Assembly (NCBI GenBank): GCA_037957365.1 | Contig: JARHVA010000316.1 | Coordinates: forward strand, 1,674,001 to 1,738,000 | DNA length: 64,000 nt | Reading direction: 5' to 3' | Origin: Torreya grandis | Taxonomy: Eukaryota > Streptophyta > Pinopsida > Cupressales > Taxaceae | In this document: piece by piece, positions 48,283 through 60,733 of the stretch | How positions within the stretch are numbered: position 1 is the first letter of the stretch | Layout: each line of letters begins with the position of its first letter | Program-made: the position numbers and the translations under genes | The notes under the pieces: model-generated | The model's database searches: none | What the model saw: only the letters and a program-made list of their open reading frames with translations | Told to the model about the DNA's origin: nothing

Positions 48283-49423
48283 TGATTTAATAGTTTTGGG
48301 AATATTATAGTCTTATTCATAATTTAGTTGAGGGTCTGGAATAAATAAATAAATAATATTATAATAATTAGAGTACTTATTTGTATAATTTACTATGCCT
48401 TTTAAACTTTTATAAAAAAAAAACAAAAAACAAAAATGTAACTTAGCTTAAAACTAGACTAAGATGGATGAAACAGAGGTTGAAACTATATATGTAGGAC
48501 TGGGATAGTATCATAAAATTGGATTTGGATTTTGTTCAATGAAAGGATAAGAGCACAAAAAATAAGACACTTTGGGGTCTAGTGCTATAGTTCAGGTCCT
48601 ATCGCTATTATCCAAACTGGTCATAAAGATCTAGGTTTTTGGGGTTTTATCTACTATCCCTGTGTGAACCTACCTGTGAAATTTTGGATCCTAAATGTTG
48701 ATAGATATCCTTGTAGAGGTAATTTAATCTCAAACTATATAACTTCATTATGCTCAAATAAAATTTGAGAAAGAGGGGGGTTAGTGTGTGTAATATGCAT
48801 TAAACATGTATCCACACCCTTTGTGTGGGTATGTTACCTACATACCAATACTCTGAAGAGAGATCAAGCCATATGTAGTTCTCCCACTTGATGTGATTTA
48901 TGAAATAGTGCTATTAAAATATAAAAATGCCAAACTAAGAGTGATTGAGGTGGATAGGGACTAATGTGAGGGTTTGAGTATGCTTGTAGTTGTATTGGAT
49001 GGTTGTATGCAAAGAATAGGCAAATTTTCCTTGCATTCTTGCTTACTTTTTAATATTTGCCAACCCTTTATAAATGAAATTTGAATGGGATTTTATAGAT
49101 ATCTATTGGTCATGGGTTAAATTCATTCATGCTTGGCTAACATAATGAAGAATAGGAATTGAAAGGAAATAATCATTTAGGCTCAAAATATGATTGGATA
49201 GGAGAATAAAAATTGGGATACCCTAGGGTTTGGCACTATAGTCCAACCCAAACACTCCTATCCTATAGGTTCAAGACTTGATGATATGGAATTATCATAG
49301 GAAATGTGGCCTGGCTAAGCTAAAATTAGGTTTCAAAAGTCTATAGATGATCAGGTATAAGAAAAAAGGTGTTTGGAAGGGTTATGAAATCATGCAAGAG
49401 GATCATAAGGATTGGGTGTCACA
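48283..49423 (-). repeat. 3' LTR of non-autonomous gypsy (1.14 kb)
   Basis: On the element strand it starts TGTGACACCC at 49423 and ends AAATCA at 48283. About 950 bp of it (48283-49240) align with 54598-55546. Shared landmarks include CTTAGCTTAAAACTAGACTAAGAT, the GGGGTTAGTGTGTGTAA tract, and ATATCTATTGGTCATGG. The copies differ by many substitutions, so the insertion is old. A plus-strand G run lies at about 48774-48780. Confidence 0.8.
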
Positions 49424-49436
49424 AGCCCCACTCAAG
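49424..49436 (-). other. Polypurine tract of non-autonomous gypsy
   Basis: The minus strand reads CTTGAGTGGGGCT, directly before the LTR start TGTGACACCC. Confidence 0.6.
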
Positions 49437-52200
49437 CTACCAATTTGGACATTTTATATGACTACATTTGACCCCTCTTTATTTTAGTGATGTAGCAAAG
49501 AAAAATACTAGGATAAAGGAAAGTAGAAAGTGTACCTAAACTTACCTGCAAGGGTGAAGCCCATGAAGTTGTGTGATGTTGAGTGTGCATAGAGAGAGCA
49601 TATTGTGAAATCTAAATATGCAATATAAAATAAAGAGTAGATCAATTATTACTAGATACACTATATCTAAAATAAGAATGTATAAAAGTTGGGTAAGAGA
49701 GAGAGGAAGATAAAGGAATGAATACACCTCATCAGGTATGTGGACCAATACAAAACCTATTGTGCTATTGAGTGATGCTAAGTGATTTTGGATATGTGTT
49801 GTACCAAAATTAATATCATAAACAAAATTGAGTGTTTAATTCCCTGAGAATGACTTAAGAATGCAAAGGCTAGCCCTTTAGCTCCATAATCACCTACTAA
49901 GTGAAGCTATGTAATCATGCATGTGCTAATTGATGTTTAGATTGTGTGTTCAATCCCTCTGAGTAGGTGGCTCAAGAATAAAAAGGCTAGTTAGACCTTT
50001 CGCTCCATCATTGCCTACTAAGTGAAGCAATGAACTAATACTGGTATGAATGTGTGTCATATGAGATGGATCCTGAAGCCCATAAATGCTCTATAATTTG
50101 ATAATGTGACATGAATATTCAAATGTATACTAGAAACTAGGCCAATCTTAGCCCCTCTTGAAGGAGGAGATTAGGCTTGTATGAAAGCCACTTTGAAACT
50201 AGAAACTAGGCTTATGTGGAAGCCACTCAAGAATGTGGAGGTTAGGATTATATGAAAGCCACTCTAAAATTATGCTAACCACTTGAAAATAGAAAAAGGC
50301 ATACAACTACTAAGAATGCTAGGGTAATATATTAAACTTAGAAAGAAAAGAAGTTAAATGTGTCGCACACATTACCCCCAATCACTGGTGTTTATAACAT
50401 GAAAGTTATACCAACTGTCCAATCTAAAATTAGAAGTGAGAGGCATCATGCCATGCATGATGCCCCTTATATCTAGATTCTTTGAGAAAAACTATACTAA
50501 AACTATTGATTTTAAATCAAACTATATCTGACAAAACTGTAGCTGAGCTTACCTTTCTGCCTATTTTTGGAAAATCTAGGTTTTTTGTTGTTTAGATATG
50601 AATACTAAAAATAAGACACTCTACTATCTGGTACTATTATCCTTTACTAAATTTTATGATTATTCTATAATCATCACTATTTTTTTGGTATATTCTACCT
50701 AGTTTGACCTCTGATTGTTGTTATTAGTGTTTTGAAAATTGATTTTTTTGACCAGTAGGAGCTCTGATCTCTGTGACAAAACCCCTATTTGTTTCCCCCT
50801 CTTCTGAGGGTAAGAGTGAATACCCTATAATGACTAATCTCAAAATAAATATCCCTACAAGTGTGTTATGTTATGAAATACATGATATAACAATGATAAA
50901 TAAAATGATGTCTCAAGAAATAACATAGTTTGTATTGGAGATTGTTAGATCAATAGGGGTATGCCTAGATAGATATAACAATGTAATAGTATTGGTATTA
51001 TATTGAATTGAAACTAGAAATGTTAGTTTTTAGTTATTAGTTTTTATTTTTCAAGGAGGAATGGAGCATTATGTCCATCATGACATACAATAAATTAAGA
51101 TAATGCATGATGTAGATCATGGCATTACAAATAGTGAGAATCAAACAAGCAATACACATAAAAAACAAGAAGTAATAAGAATACAAGAGTGGTGAATGGG
51201 CCAAGAAATTAAGGGACATGGGCACATGTCACTCAAATTATAAATTAGACATATAAGACATGTTCAAATGCCATATACACATACAATTGGAAACAAGGAA
51301 GGTTGGCATGAACGCCACAATCATATAGAAGAGTACAATTAAAGGACCTTGGAAAATTTCCTAAGGCACACACAAGAGTAGAAGCAAATGACATTAGTAA
51401 ATGTCCAAAGGCACACACATGAGAAAAAATAAGAATTGAGAAATGCAATCACATCTAGATACACAAAGCAAGAAAGGAAGGCATGTAATATACTGGAAAT
51501 GCAATCACATCTAACCAATCAAAGCAAGAAGTGAAAGTATGTAAGACATGGATTACAAGACTAGGTATATGCTAGGAAATACACAAGTGTTATAGACTAG
51601 TGAGTGTCAATAGAGTAATCTATGTAAGCTAGTAAGTAATTTACATCATCATGATAATTAAAGTGTGTGGTGTAGGAATGACATAACTTGGATGGTGTAT
51701 TCATGTATAATATGCCCCTAGAGGGTAGATATGTCAATGTATGTCTCGAATATAAAAGTAGGATGCCCCCTCAATGGTTAGAGAGAAGCAATCATGGATA
51801 TGAATTTAACTTCACACACTCAAAGAAGATCAAGTGAAGCATGGTAATGTTGATAAATTGATAAACAATAGCATATAACAACAAATGTAAGTCTAACATG
51901 GTAGTAGAAATGTAAAGCTTGGATAATGCATATAAATGAAATGTTTTTGGTATTTTGAGTTATTTGAATTTTTTTAGATTTTTAATATATATGAATTTTT
52001 TTTGGATTTTTTGATATATTTTAATGTTTTTGGTATTTGTGGTATAAGCTATGTACAATCAAGTATTAGAAGACTCTATATAAATAATTGAAAAGAAGCT
52101 ATATATAAGTAATTTTAAAAAATTATGTACAAGAAGGTTGAGAAAATATGTACAAGTAAGCAAAAATAAGTTATGTATAATAAATATAAAGAAGACATGA
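49437..52200. repeat. Repeat-rich 3' half of non-autonomous gypsy
   Basis: No coding is recognised. Visible tandem units are an about 115-bp unit twice (49831-50036, sharing CTACTAAGTGAAGC), a short unit three times around ATGAAAGCCACT (50120-50275), and an about 56-bp unit twice (51441-51550, sharing GAAATGCAATCACATCTA). The G/C pattern is uneven but not protein-like. It stands where pol would be expected. Confidence 0.65.
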
Positions 52201-52202
52201 TA

Positions 52203-53000
52203 CTAAATGATGAGTCTCATGAGAGACTCGCTATCATGGGGTCTTGTATCAAATAAAATAATCGTGCATGATTGTGAAGCACGAGGGAATGGTTGCGAAT
52301 ATGACTCTAAATATTTGTATTCATTATCAGTATCTTGGAAATAATAATAACTTGTATTGTTCCACTCATCATTATCATCTTGATTTTGAACCAATGGAAT
52401 GTTAGTGTTGATTTTTGTTGTTTTTGGATATTTTTCTTTATCAAATTATCCCTGTGAATGATTTTCCGTAGGATGTTAAATAAATCCCAAACCTTGGTGA
52501 TAAACATTATCAACTACTGGAAAATGAGTAGTTATGCCTTAAACATGCTTACCCAACCCTTAACCTAGATAATCAAACTATTGTAGATATTTTTTGACCA
52601 AACTCATAGTGATTTGAAAGTTGAGCTTGATTTTGGAGATGTATATTTTTATCTTTTTCATGATTTACCTATGCTTGTGGTATTTTTTGTTGCTTTGATT
52701 TTTATTTTTGATCCTTTTGTTGTTCTAAGTTATGTTTTGGTAACCAATTTTGTACTATTTATGAATTTGACCCTTTGTGAATGTGTTTTTGTGTCACTAT
52801 GGATTTATTGAAGGATTTACCTTGTATAGGGTCCTCTTTATCCATTATTTGTTGTATATGTTTTTTCAATGCCAAACATGAATTTATGTGATGCCCATGC
52901 ATTCTATGATATGCACAATAATATCTAGATCTTCTCACTAGATGTAGAGGAGGTAATTTGATCAACTTATATTTAATCATTTACTTTAGTACCACAATTT
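52203..53000 (-). pseudogene. Gag C-terminal part with variant zinc box
   Basis: The open stretch 52759-52980 contains YYCAYHRMHGHHINSCLALKKHI, the C-x2-H-x4-GH-x4-C-like box followed by a helix, as in the Tat-like gag at 13215. Open stretches continue at 52203-52513 with no domain. It would bind element RNA during packaging. The frames are broken. The family link to Tat/Athila-type gypsy gag is good, the exact extent is uncertain. Confidence 0.65.
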
Positions 53001-53539
53001 AAATTTTATTTGATATTTGAATGCTTTTTGAATCACTACTTGTAGAGTTACTTGGTTGTGATTTATTATTTTCATACGTAACATTGCTTGTAACCAATTG
53101 ACTAGGTGAAAGTTCATAAACATGATTGACACTAGGGTGCTTTTGAGGCTTTTGTATTATAATATAATTTTATAATGTTGGTATAGTTTCATGTAATCAC
53201 TGATTATATGTTTGTAAATCCAAAATTAACTTGAGCATACTTATGATTTGATCCCTTAGTCTCATAAGTGCAAAACCTAGTTGCTTCTAATTGAACATGT
53301 AAGCACATATGTTGAAGAGGTTTTGAAGAAGCTATAGGCTGAATGTATCCATTAAGAATAATAGTATAGGCTTCCTCACCTTTTGGAGAGGTGATAGCAT
53401 GGACCTGGTTAGAGGGAAATCAGCTATCACCTCTTGGGGAAAAGGAGGAAAAGGAAATTCTTTCTTGTGTCTAATAGTGATAGGGAGATACTCAAAAGTA
53501 GCCAAAGATTTATATGCATCTAGGTAGAAACCATGTATA

Positions 53540-53990
53540 TGGAATAAAATTCATGTAATTGGAATTATAATTTCTATAGAAATATGTTTATAAAGATCAT
53601 TTCATATGAGAGATATCAATCAAGGGATAAATATCATGGAATTGTGCATTAATGCATAAATAACTTTAACTTATGCTATGACATTTATAATATGTTTAGA
53701 AATATAGACTTGAAAATTATTTGACATGAGAAATAGCAAGCAAGGGATAGAGAGTATGTAATTATGCATTAATGAATACAAAACTTTGACTTGTGATATG
53801 ACATTTCTAATATGTTTAGCAAGATAGATTTGAAAATTATTCGACATGAGAGATAGCAAGCAAGGTATAGAGAGCATGGAATTATGAATTAATGCATAAA
53901 AAAAATTGACTTGTGATATGACATTTATAATATATTTATCAAGATATATTGGAAACTTATTCCCCATGAGAGAGAGAAATATGTAATGAA
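53540..53990 (-). repeat. 120-bp tandem repeat, 3-4 copies
   Basis: GCATTAATG (or GAATTAATG) recurs at 53646, 53766 and 53886, exactly 120 bp apart, with matching TGACATTTATAATATGTTTA and GAGATAGCAAGCAAGG blocks. An earlier diverged copy lies at about 53540-53645. The unit is a multiple of three. Confidence 0.9.
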
Positions 53991-54212
53991 ACCTTATATT
54001 AAATAAAAGTATACACTGCTTTGAAGGAAAGAGATCTTAACATGTTTAGCAGTAAATTTCTTAATATCATCCCATATTATGAAAATTAAGAATGAAATGG
54101 AAATAATGAAGCTTTGAATTAACATATAGTGAAATTCATCATTCATATACATGATAGGGCTGAGTATGGACTCATTATTTGCAAGAAATATTTTTAAATG
54201 AGTGAGATCCAT
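53540..54212 (-). pseudogene. Gag N-terminal region with 40-residue tandem repeats
   Basis: Minus-strand frames 53671-53967 and 53994-54212 contain a 40-residue unit with the pattern SIPCLL.LMSNNFQ.Y..KHI.NVI. Three clear copies and a fourth and fifth diverged copy span 53540-54190, each 120 bp long. The hydrophobic spacing suggests helices. The upstream ATG (54212) is about 385 bp inside the 5' LTR edge, so this sits at a gag start. Some frame breaks occur. No family recognised. Confidence 0.5.
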
Positions 54213-54579
54213 TTTTAATTTTTATGTGAAATTTGATTTGGATGTAAGGTGATACCTCAAAAGTAAATGAACCTAGTATATTCAACTAGGGTTTGAAATA
54301 AATATTTTTTTAAAATTAATATGGTAAATTTTAAAAATTAAATGTGAAAATCTGATTTAAATATGTAAGAATTTTTTAAAAAAATATTGGGGAAATACTG
54401 GGACCTAGTATAGGCAACTAGGGTTTGAAAGAAATAATTTTTTAAAATTACTAAGGTAATTTTTAAAAATAAAATTTGAATTTTTTATTTAAATATGTAG
54501 GAAAAAAATCATAAAAATACTATAAAAATCAACAAGGAATTTTTCTTAGGGTTTCTAGGGTTTTTATGCATAAATGAAG

Positions 54580-54595
54580 TAAGTCAGGTTCACCA
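54580..54595 (-). other. Primer-binding site of non-autonomous gypsy
   Basis: The minus strand reads TGGTGAACCTGACTT two bases after the LTR end AAATCA. It starts with TGG as a tRNA complement must. I cannot assign the tRNA with confidence. Confidence 0.5.
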
Positions 54596-54597
54596 AT

Positions 54598-55546
54598 TGA
54601 TTTAATGGTTTTGGGAATATTGAAGTCTTATTCCTAATTTAGTTAAGGGTCTAGAATAAATAAATTAGTAAATAATATTTAAATAATTGGAGTACTAATT
54701 TTTATAATTTATTATGCCTTTTAGACCTTTTTAAAAATAGTAATAAATAAGGAGAAATGTAACTTAGCTTAAAACTAGACTAAGATGACTGAGATAGAGG
54801 TTGAAACTAGGTATGCAGGATTGGGATAGTGTCATGAACCTAGATTTGGATTTCATTTGGTGAAAGGATAGGATCACTAAAAACATGACACTTTAGGGTC
54901 TGCTGTTATAGTCTGGGACCTATCGCTATTGTCGAAACTGGTCACAGAGATCTGAGTTTTCTAGGTCTTATTTGTTGTCCCTATGTGAACCTACCTATGA
55001 AAATTTAAATATTGAATGTTGATAGAGGTCCTTGTAAATTTTATTTAATCTCTAAATCTAGACCTTTATTATTCTTTAATAAAACTAAAAAAGAGGGGGG
55101 GGGTTAGTGTGTGTAAGATGCACTGATTGTGTATCCACACCTCTTGTATGGGCATACTGCCTACATAGAAATACTCTAAAGATGGACAAGCCATATGTAG
55201 TTCTTCCACTTGATTTTATTTGTGATAAGACTGATTGAGGTGGTTAGGGACTGGTGTGAGGGTTTGAGTATGTTTTTAGCTATATTGGATGGTTGTATGT
55301 AGAGAATGGGGAAATTTTCCTTGGTGGTTTTGCTTGTATTCTTGTTTGCTTGTAGTATTTTCCAACCCCTTCTATATGAACTTTGAATGTGATTTTATAA
55401 ATATCTATTGGTCATGGATGAAATGTATTCATGTTGGGCTGGCATAATGAAGAATAGGAATCAAAAGGAAATGGTTGTTTGGGCTTGAAATATGATTAGA
55501 CAGGAGCACCAAAAATGGGAGACCCTAGGGTCTGATGCTATTATAG
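54598..55546 (-). repeat. 5' LTR of non-autonomous gypsy, truncated
   Basis: It pairs with 48283-49240 and lacks the outer 180 bp or so of the LTR. Homology stops at about 55546, where sequence of the next gypsy begins. A plus-strand run of G (about 55095-55105) is longer than in the other copy. Confidence 0.75.
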
Positions 55547-55769
55547 ACCTATTAATCTCACCAAGGATAAATATCTGAATCAAATCCTATATTAATTTAA
55601 ATAGTATCATGGGCCACTTCGAGGGGGATACCTCCTTTAGATCAAGGCTCTATTACAATTCAATTCTTTGATACTCTATAACACCATATACCCCTATACT
55701 TATACTATTTCTTACCTATCTCTCTCCATATGCTAAAGCATGTAGGATTATTCCCTATCTTATTATACT
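55547..55769 (+). mobile_element. 3' internal end of a gypsy element
   Basis: It contains CGAGGGGGATACCTCCTTTAGAT (about 55625), almost the same as TTGAGGGGGGATACCTCCTTAGAT near 22540, which lies about 100 bp before the Tat-like 3' LTR. It therefore looks like the end of an internal region leading into the next LTR. It is cut on its left by the junction at 55546. Confidence 0.5.
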
Positions 55770-57198
55770 TTTAGACATTAGAAAACCACACACATGATCT
55801 TAGTCATCATAATACCTTTGGTTTCTCTTAAACCTATATCGAATACACTTATAAGTTTGACAAACTTACCTAGCCTAACCTACTTACCTAATGCAGAGTT
55901 AATTTAGTTACTTGTCTGGATTAACTCACCTTTTCACCTATTTTAACCTATATTATTTCTAGGTCCTTGACCGATGATGGTTAGGGTGACTGTAAATGGT
56001 CACCCTAATCGATGATAGTTAGGTTGGACAGCTTGGACTCAACATGCAACCTACATGCAAACCACTACCTTGATTTTCTAAATATGGTAGTCTAAATTTG
56101 GTTGTGATCCCTTTATATGGATGACTTATATTTAGAGGCCTTCTTCAAGTCCAATTTGGATAACCACTTCCACCTCTTACTTGTGCTTATAAAAGAGAGA
56201 GGCTTGGGAGGTCAAACCATCTGCAATTGTTATTAAGAGCTCTTTATATCTAGAATCTATTTTTTCAAGTCAATCAGCTCAATCCACATTATCAAGTGCT
56301 ATCAGTCATCACATAGGGATCCTAATTGCCATTGACCCTCTGTTAAGCTCCCAAGTATCATTACAATGTCAAAATCAACTCAAATTCCACCAATAGGCAA
56401 ATACCCATCAACCACCCACTAACTAATTTTTGGTAAGACAAGTATTTCTTATATTCTTTTACCAAGTTTTCATTCCAAGCCTAAGCTATCTCCCAAAATA
56501 CACTTCCCAGATCCCATAAATCAAAAATCCGAAAACCTAGTTTCATTTTTAGATACACTGATAGGAAACTAGTGATGGTTATGTGATCAGTGATAGTTAC
56601 CGTCAATCAGTGACAGTCACCTGATTAGAGATGATTACCCTTGACCAGTGATAGTTGCATGACCAATGATGGTCACTTGTAGAAACAAAAAATAGAAATC
56701 TAATTTAACCCTCTTACACGCAACTAAATTCAATTTTTTATCCTTGTCTATTCATAGACCCCTTTTTATATTTTTTGAGCCATACCCTTACCCATTAGCA
56801 CTATTACTAATCAATTTATCACTAACTAGATCAGTTCTAGTCTCTTTTCTAAACAAGCTTTTTTTGTATTTTATTTTAGTAATATTTTGTTATTGATGCA
56901 AGTATCTTATTTCCAGTTTTATCAACTTAATTATTTAAAATAAGTGGATTGATATCCCTAAAGGAAGCTCTCACTTCTAGAATCTAGCTCCTGCTAAGCA
57001 ATCCACCTAGCTATCTATCTAACAAAAAAGTTTATTTTAGTGCTTTCTTGTCTATAGGTCATCCTCCCAAGCCAAAGAAGAGTTCTCACAATCTTTTGAT
57101 TCAACATGCACACAAACAAATAGGTATTTCTACCACAACCCATAATGAGATTATTTTCTCTATTTCTTTAGAACTTAAGTGAAAATTTACATGAAACA
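55770..57198 (+). repeat. Gypsy LTR, about 1.43 kb, flanked on both sides by internal sequence
   Basis: The start is a decayed TTTAGACATT (compare TGTAGACA). The end is GAAACA. The last 260 bp align with the LTR at 60734-62132: GTGGATTGATATCCCTAAAGGAAG / GTGGACTGTCATCCCTCAAGGAAG, then CACCTAGCTATCTATCTAAC, then GGTCATCCTCCCAAGCCAAAGAAGAG. A motif array lies at 56571-56674. The left edge is estimated. Confidence 0.6.
56571..56674 (+). repeat. Phased motif array, decayed form, six copies
   Basis: AGTGATGGTT-like copies begin at 56571, 56589, 56609, 56628, 56647 and 56665, spacings 18 to 20 bp. Core AGTGAYRGTY has replaced GACRTC. A related shorter group (GACCGATGATGGTT, GGTGACTG, GGTCACC, ATCGATGATAGTT) lies at 55968-56030. 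Confidence 0.7.
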
Positions 57199-57201
57199 TT
57201 C

Positions 57202-57221
57202 TGGCACACTCATGGGACCTA
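57202..57221 (+). other. Primer-binding site of upstream gypsy element
   Basis: TGGCACACTCATGGGACCTA follows the LTR end by three bases. It is a decayed version of TGGCATACCCGGTGGGACCC at 62136. Confidence 0.6.
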
Positions 57222-57907
57222 GAGTCTTTACTCATGTTTTCTTTGTATTTGTATTCTCTTCTCTCTATCCGTGCTCATAATTGAAATTAAAATTTATTTT
57301 GAGATTAAAATCAACTACATCCATTACTTTATTTTAACATTATTTCACTTTGAACTAAAGCATCATAATCTTATCGTAGCACCACTTTTGTTGTACACAC
57401 TAGCCAAACCACTTTCATCAATCAAACATCAAAACAATTTGAGACAAGGCCTGACTAGGATTTTATCACCTAGCAGTCACCTTACCCGCTCTTGACAATC
57501 CTACTTGGAGGTCATCACCAAGGGGAGAACCAAATTAGCTATTTGGTTGAGTATAAACTCTAGACATCAATATATATTGGCTAAGCACCTTATACTCTTA
57601 TTATTGTGGGACCATGAAGTGAGGGGGTAGGCCCCAATACCAAGCTATGTATTGATTATAATATAGATTCTTTTGATCACCTAAATAACCTAAAACTAAC
57701 CATATACTGCTTCTATAGTACCTGATCTACAAGCCAACTTCTATCATACATTCTCATAAACTAAGGCATAAGCCAAAAGTGAGATTAAAACTAACCTCTA
57801 GGCTAAACTTACTTTCTTGTGTGTGTCTTGATTGCCTTGATCATTTTATTATTTTATTCTTGTTTGAGTGATGAGATTTTTCTTGTTTTCTCTCCCATTT
57901 TCCTTGT
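57222..57907 (+). other. 5' leader of upstream gypsy element
   Basis: Untranslated leader between PBS and gag ATG. It matches the leader 62156-63250 in part: CAATTTGAGACAAGGCCTGACTAGGATTTTATCACCTAGC, AATCCTACTTGGAGGTCATCACCAAGGGGAGAACC, and the GAAGTGAGGGG segment occur in both in the same order. It lacks the motif array that the downstream copy has at 63036-63127. Confidence 0.65.
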
Positions 57908-60733
57908 ATGGTTCTCACTCATCAATAGAGAAGAGACCTAGCAGAACAAAACCCATCACTTAAATTAACCTCTTTTACCTCCTCATCTATGGAGTACATA
58001 TCCAAGGTAGAATATTCACCTCATCCATTGGGAAACCCTACTTTTCCTCAGGTATTTCTATAAGGAGACATGGATTTTACCACTTTTATAGACAATAATT
58101 CGATCACCCTTTAACACTAGCTTAACACCTCCCCTCACCATATCCCAGTCTCAACTCCACCTTGAGATCCTCCTTATGGCATGCCATCCCACCTTATGAA
58201 GGGCATCCATGTTTTTGTGGTCACCACCCAATATTAGACTACCCAAGCATCTTCATATACTAACCCCTTTGATGCTACATCTGAGAACCAACCTATCTAT
58301 CCAACCTTTACCTTCACACCTTCCACCCCTAGTAATAACTCTTCTACCTTAGGGACAACCCAAATATTAACCCATCATACCCCACTTATAGTTGGATCCC
58401 CCACTACCAGCATTACCAACCTCCCTTCTATCAAACCTAACCCATCAATTAATACCCCTTTACCAAGCTTAGGGGTATCTATCCATTCTACCTCACTACC
58501 CATTAGCACAAAGGTCACTACCTCCCCTCTTGTCACCAAACCAACTACCACCCATGCCAAATCCATTGGGACTTCTTAGCAATTACCCATTACACCCAAT
58601 CTAGGATACATCCATAACCCACAAAGGTATGTACTCAGTACCCAACCACCATCATCCACCTACCCTACCCAACCTATAACATCCACATTCCAATATGTGA
58701 TAGCCTCTCAACTGCCAAACAATTACCAATATGTTGCCCAACCTCAACTACAATATCATCCTTACAATCCTTTTGGTGGGCCACCTCAAATTGACGTAAT
58801 GAAAATACTCATGGACAAGATGACCAACCATGAGTCATCCATTTTAGGAGCTCATAATATCCTATCCTATGATCATATTTGTAATGAACCTATTCATCCT
58901 TCTATCCCCATTAGACCTTACCCTCCTTAGTGGGAGCTTCCCAAATTTACCAAATTTCAAAGAAAGGATGACCCCCAACAACACCTTAGAGATTTGAGGC
59001 ATGCATTCTACATGATTGCTTATGATGATTCCCTTATCCTCTGAACCTTCCCCATGTCTTTATCCAGTACAACACTTGACTAGTATAGTTCCCTTACCAA
59101 GCATTCCATCTTCTCTTTCACCCAACTAGCACAAGTCTTCTTAGATCATTTTTCGATTAACATTTTTAAGAAGGTCTCTATTATAGACCTCTATTTTATC
59201 AAGCAATTCAATGATGATTCCATTATTGATTTTATTATCCATTGGAAAAGCTTGATTAATCAACTCTCATTATTCCTGCCTCAACCTGAACTTATAAATA
59301 TTTTCACTTGAGCTTGTGCCAAACGTATATCTTCTACACTGCATGTCCAAAGCTTCAGAACCTTTGATGAGGCTTTTACCATGGCACGTAAGCTATAAAA
59401 ATGGGCTATAGATGAGGGTAAATTAAAGTTACAAAACAAGAACTCTACTATCAAGACCAATAAAATCTCTTCCTCCAAACCAGGCAACCAAGACAATATC
59501 AGAACTAAAACTAGGAGAACCAAAAATGCTATCATCCTTAAAATCGCCCCTCCACCCAATGTCAACCAATAAAATTCTCCCATTACCTCCAATCCAAATT
59601 TAAGGAACCTGAACTAAAACAACAAAAAATAATTCACTTCACTTGGAGAATCTTACACCTTAGTTTTGGAAAATCTACTAAAAGCTAACCTTATACAACT
59701 TCCACCTATCAAACCTCCCCAACACTTTTATTCCTCTCATCTAGCACCTACTTGGTATAATGAGAAAGACCTCTATGCTTTTCATTGGGTAATTAGACAT
59801 GATGTCAGCCGATGTAATACTTTTAAGAATGTTCTTCAAATTATTATCGATAAATGGGAAATCATGTTGGATAATCCCAATGCCCATCAAAATCAAGCTC
59901 TTGACATCTTTAGGAAACCTTTTCCCAACCATACTGCTATCAAAATCGAGGACACATAGGCTAAATTCTCTCATAATGCCCACATGGTCAACATGGTTCA
60001 CAATACACCTATCCATAAGGCTCTGATCAACCAATCTACCCATTCCTCCCCCACCTCGCTTAACGAGGTAATGGAGTCACCTTACCCTCATTTAGATAGA
60101 TAAACTAAAGATGTCCCTTTCTCCTTGGCTACCCTCATATAAGTCTTATAATCATCACATACTACCTCAACTAGCACATCTAGACAAATCAACATCCCTG
60201 ATTCACCACCTCCACTAACTATTGAATAAACTACCACACCTATAGACATCATCTATAGAGGAGAAGTAGTTATACCAACACCTCTAATGGAGGATCTATC
60301 TATCCCAACCTTTCTTCCCTCACCCCAAGAGATCAACTAACCTACCAAACACCCTACCCAACCTATAAGTCTATCTATTGCATCCACTACCCATAGATCA
60401 GGACCATTACACAAATCTTTTTCCACATTAGTATAGAAATTAGAATCCACCTTAAAACTAGACATGGATCAATCTAATTTTTGGCAATAATTAGGGCTTC
60501 CCTCTATCAACAAACCTAAACCTTCTAGCACACCTCTAATTGACCAATCCATCATCTCTCCACCACCTCCTCAACCAATTTGAACCTCTAACAACCCCTC
60601 AACTTATTATTCAACCAAAAAAGCCACCACCTCACCAACCAAACCTTTCATAAATATTGACACCTTCCCTACTTAGAGTTTGGTTCACCCTTTCGTGAAA
60701 GTAGACTTAACTTCATCCAAGCCTATACCCATG
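57908..60733 (+). pseudogene. Gypsy gag, decayed, upstream element
   Basis: The frame starts at ATG 57908-57910 (MVLT, as in the downstream copy). It has a Pro/Ser/Thr-rich N-terminal part (58080-58700), a Y-Q-Y-V-A-Q-P-Q-rich stretch (58697-58800), and a gag core from about 58930 (LPKFTKFQRKDDPQQHLRDL, then a LDWY-like SS.T..F..LAQ.FLDHFS block), matching Retrotrans_gag. A FHWVIRHDVSRCNTFKN block (about 59775-59835) is the variant zinc box with its first Cys lost. Stops are mostly TAA/TAG/TGA. The frame ends at the LTR start at 60734 with no protease or RT, so the rest was displaced by that insertion. Confidence 0.75.

Larger units (their letters stand above)
48283..55546 (-). mobile_element. 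Non-autonomous gypsy element with gag only, minus strand
   Basis: Two LTR copies in direct orientation (48283-49423 and 54598-55546) border about 5.2 kb. The minus-strand PBS and PPT are in the right places. The only coding signal is gag, with a CAYH..GH..C box on the minus strand at 52759-52980 and repeat-rich N-terminal frames at 53540-54212. I see no protease, RT, RNase H or integrase motif in 49435-52700, unlike all other gypsy remnants here. This fits a gag-bearing, pol-less derivative. Many tandem repeats fill the 3' half. The outer end of the right LTR is cut at 55546. Confidence 0.7.
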
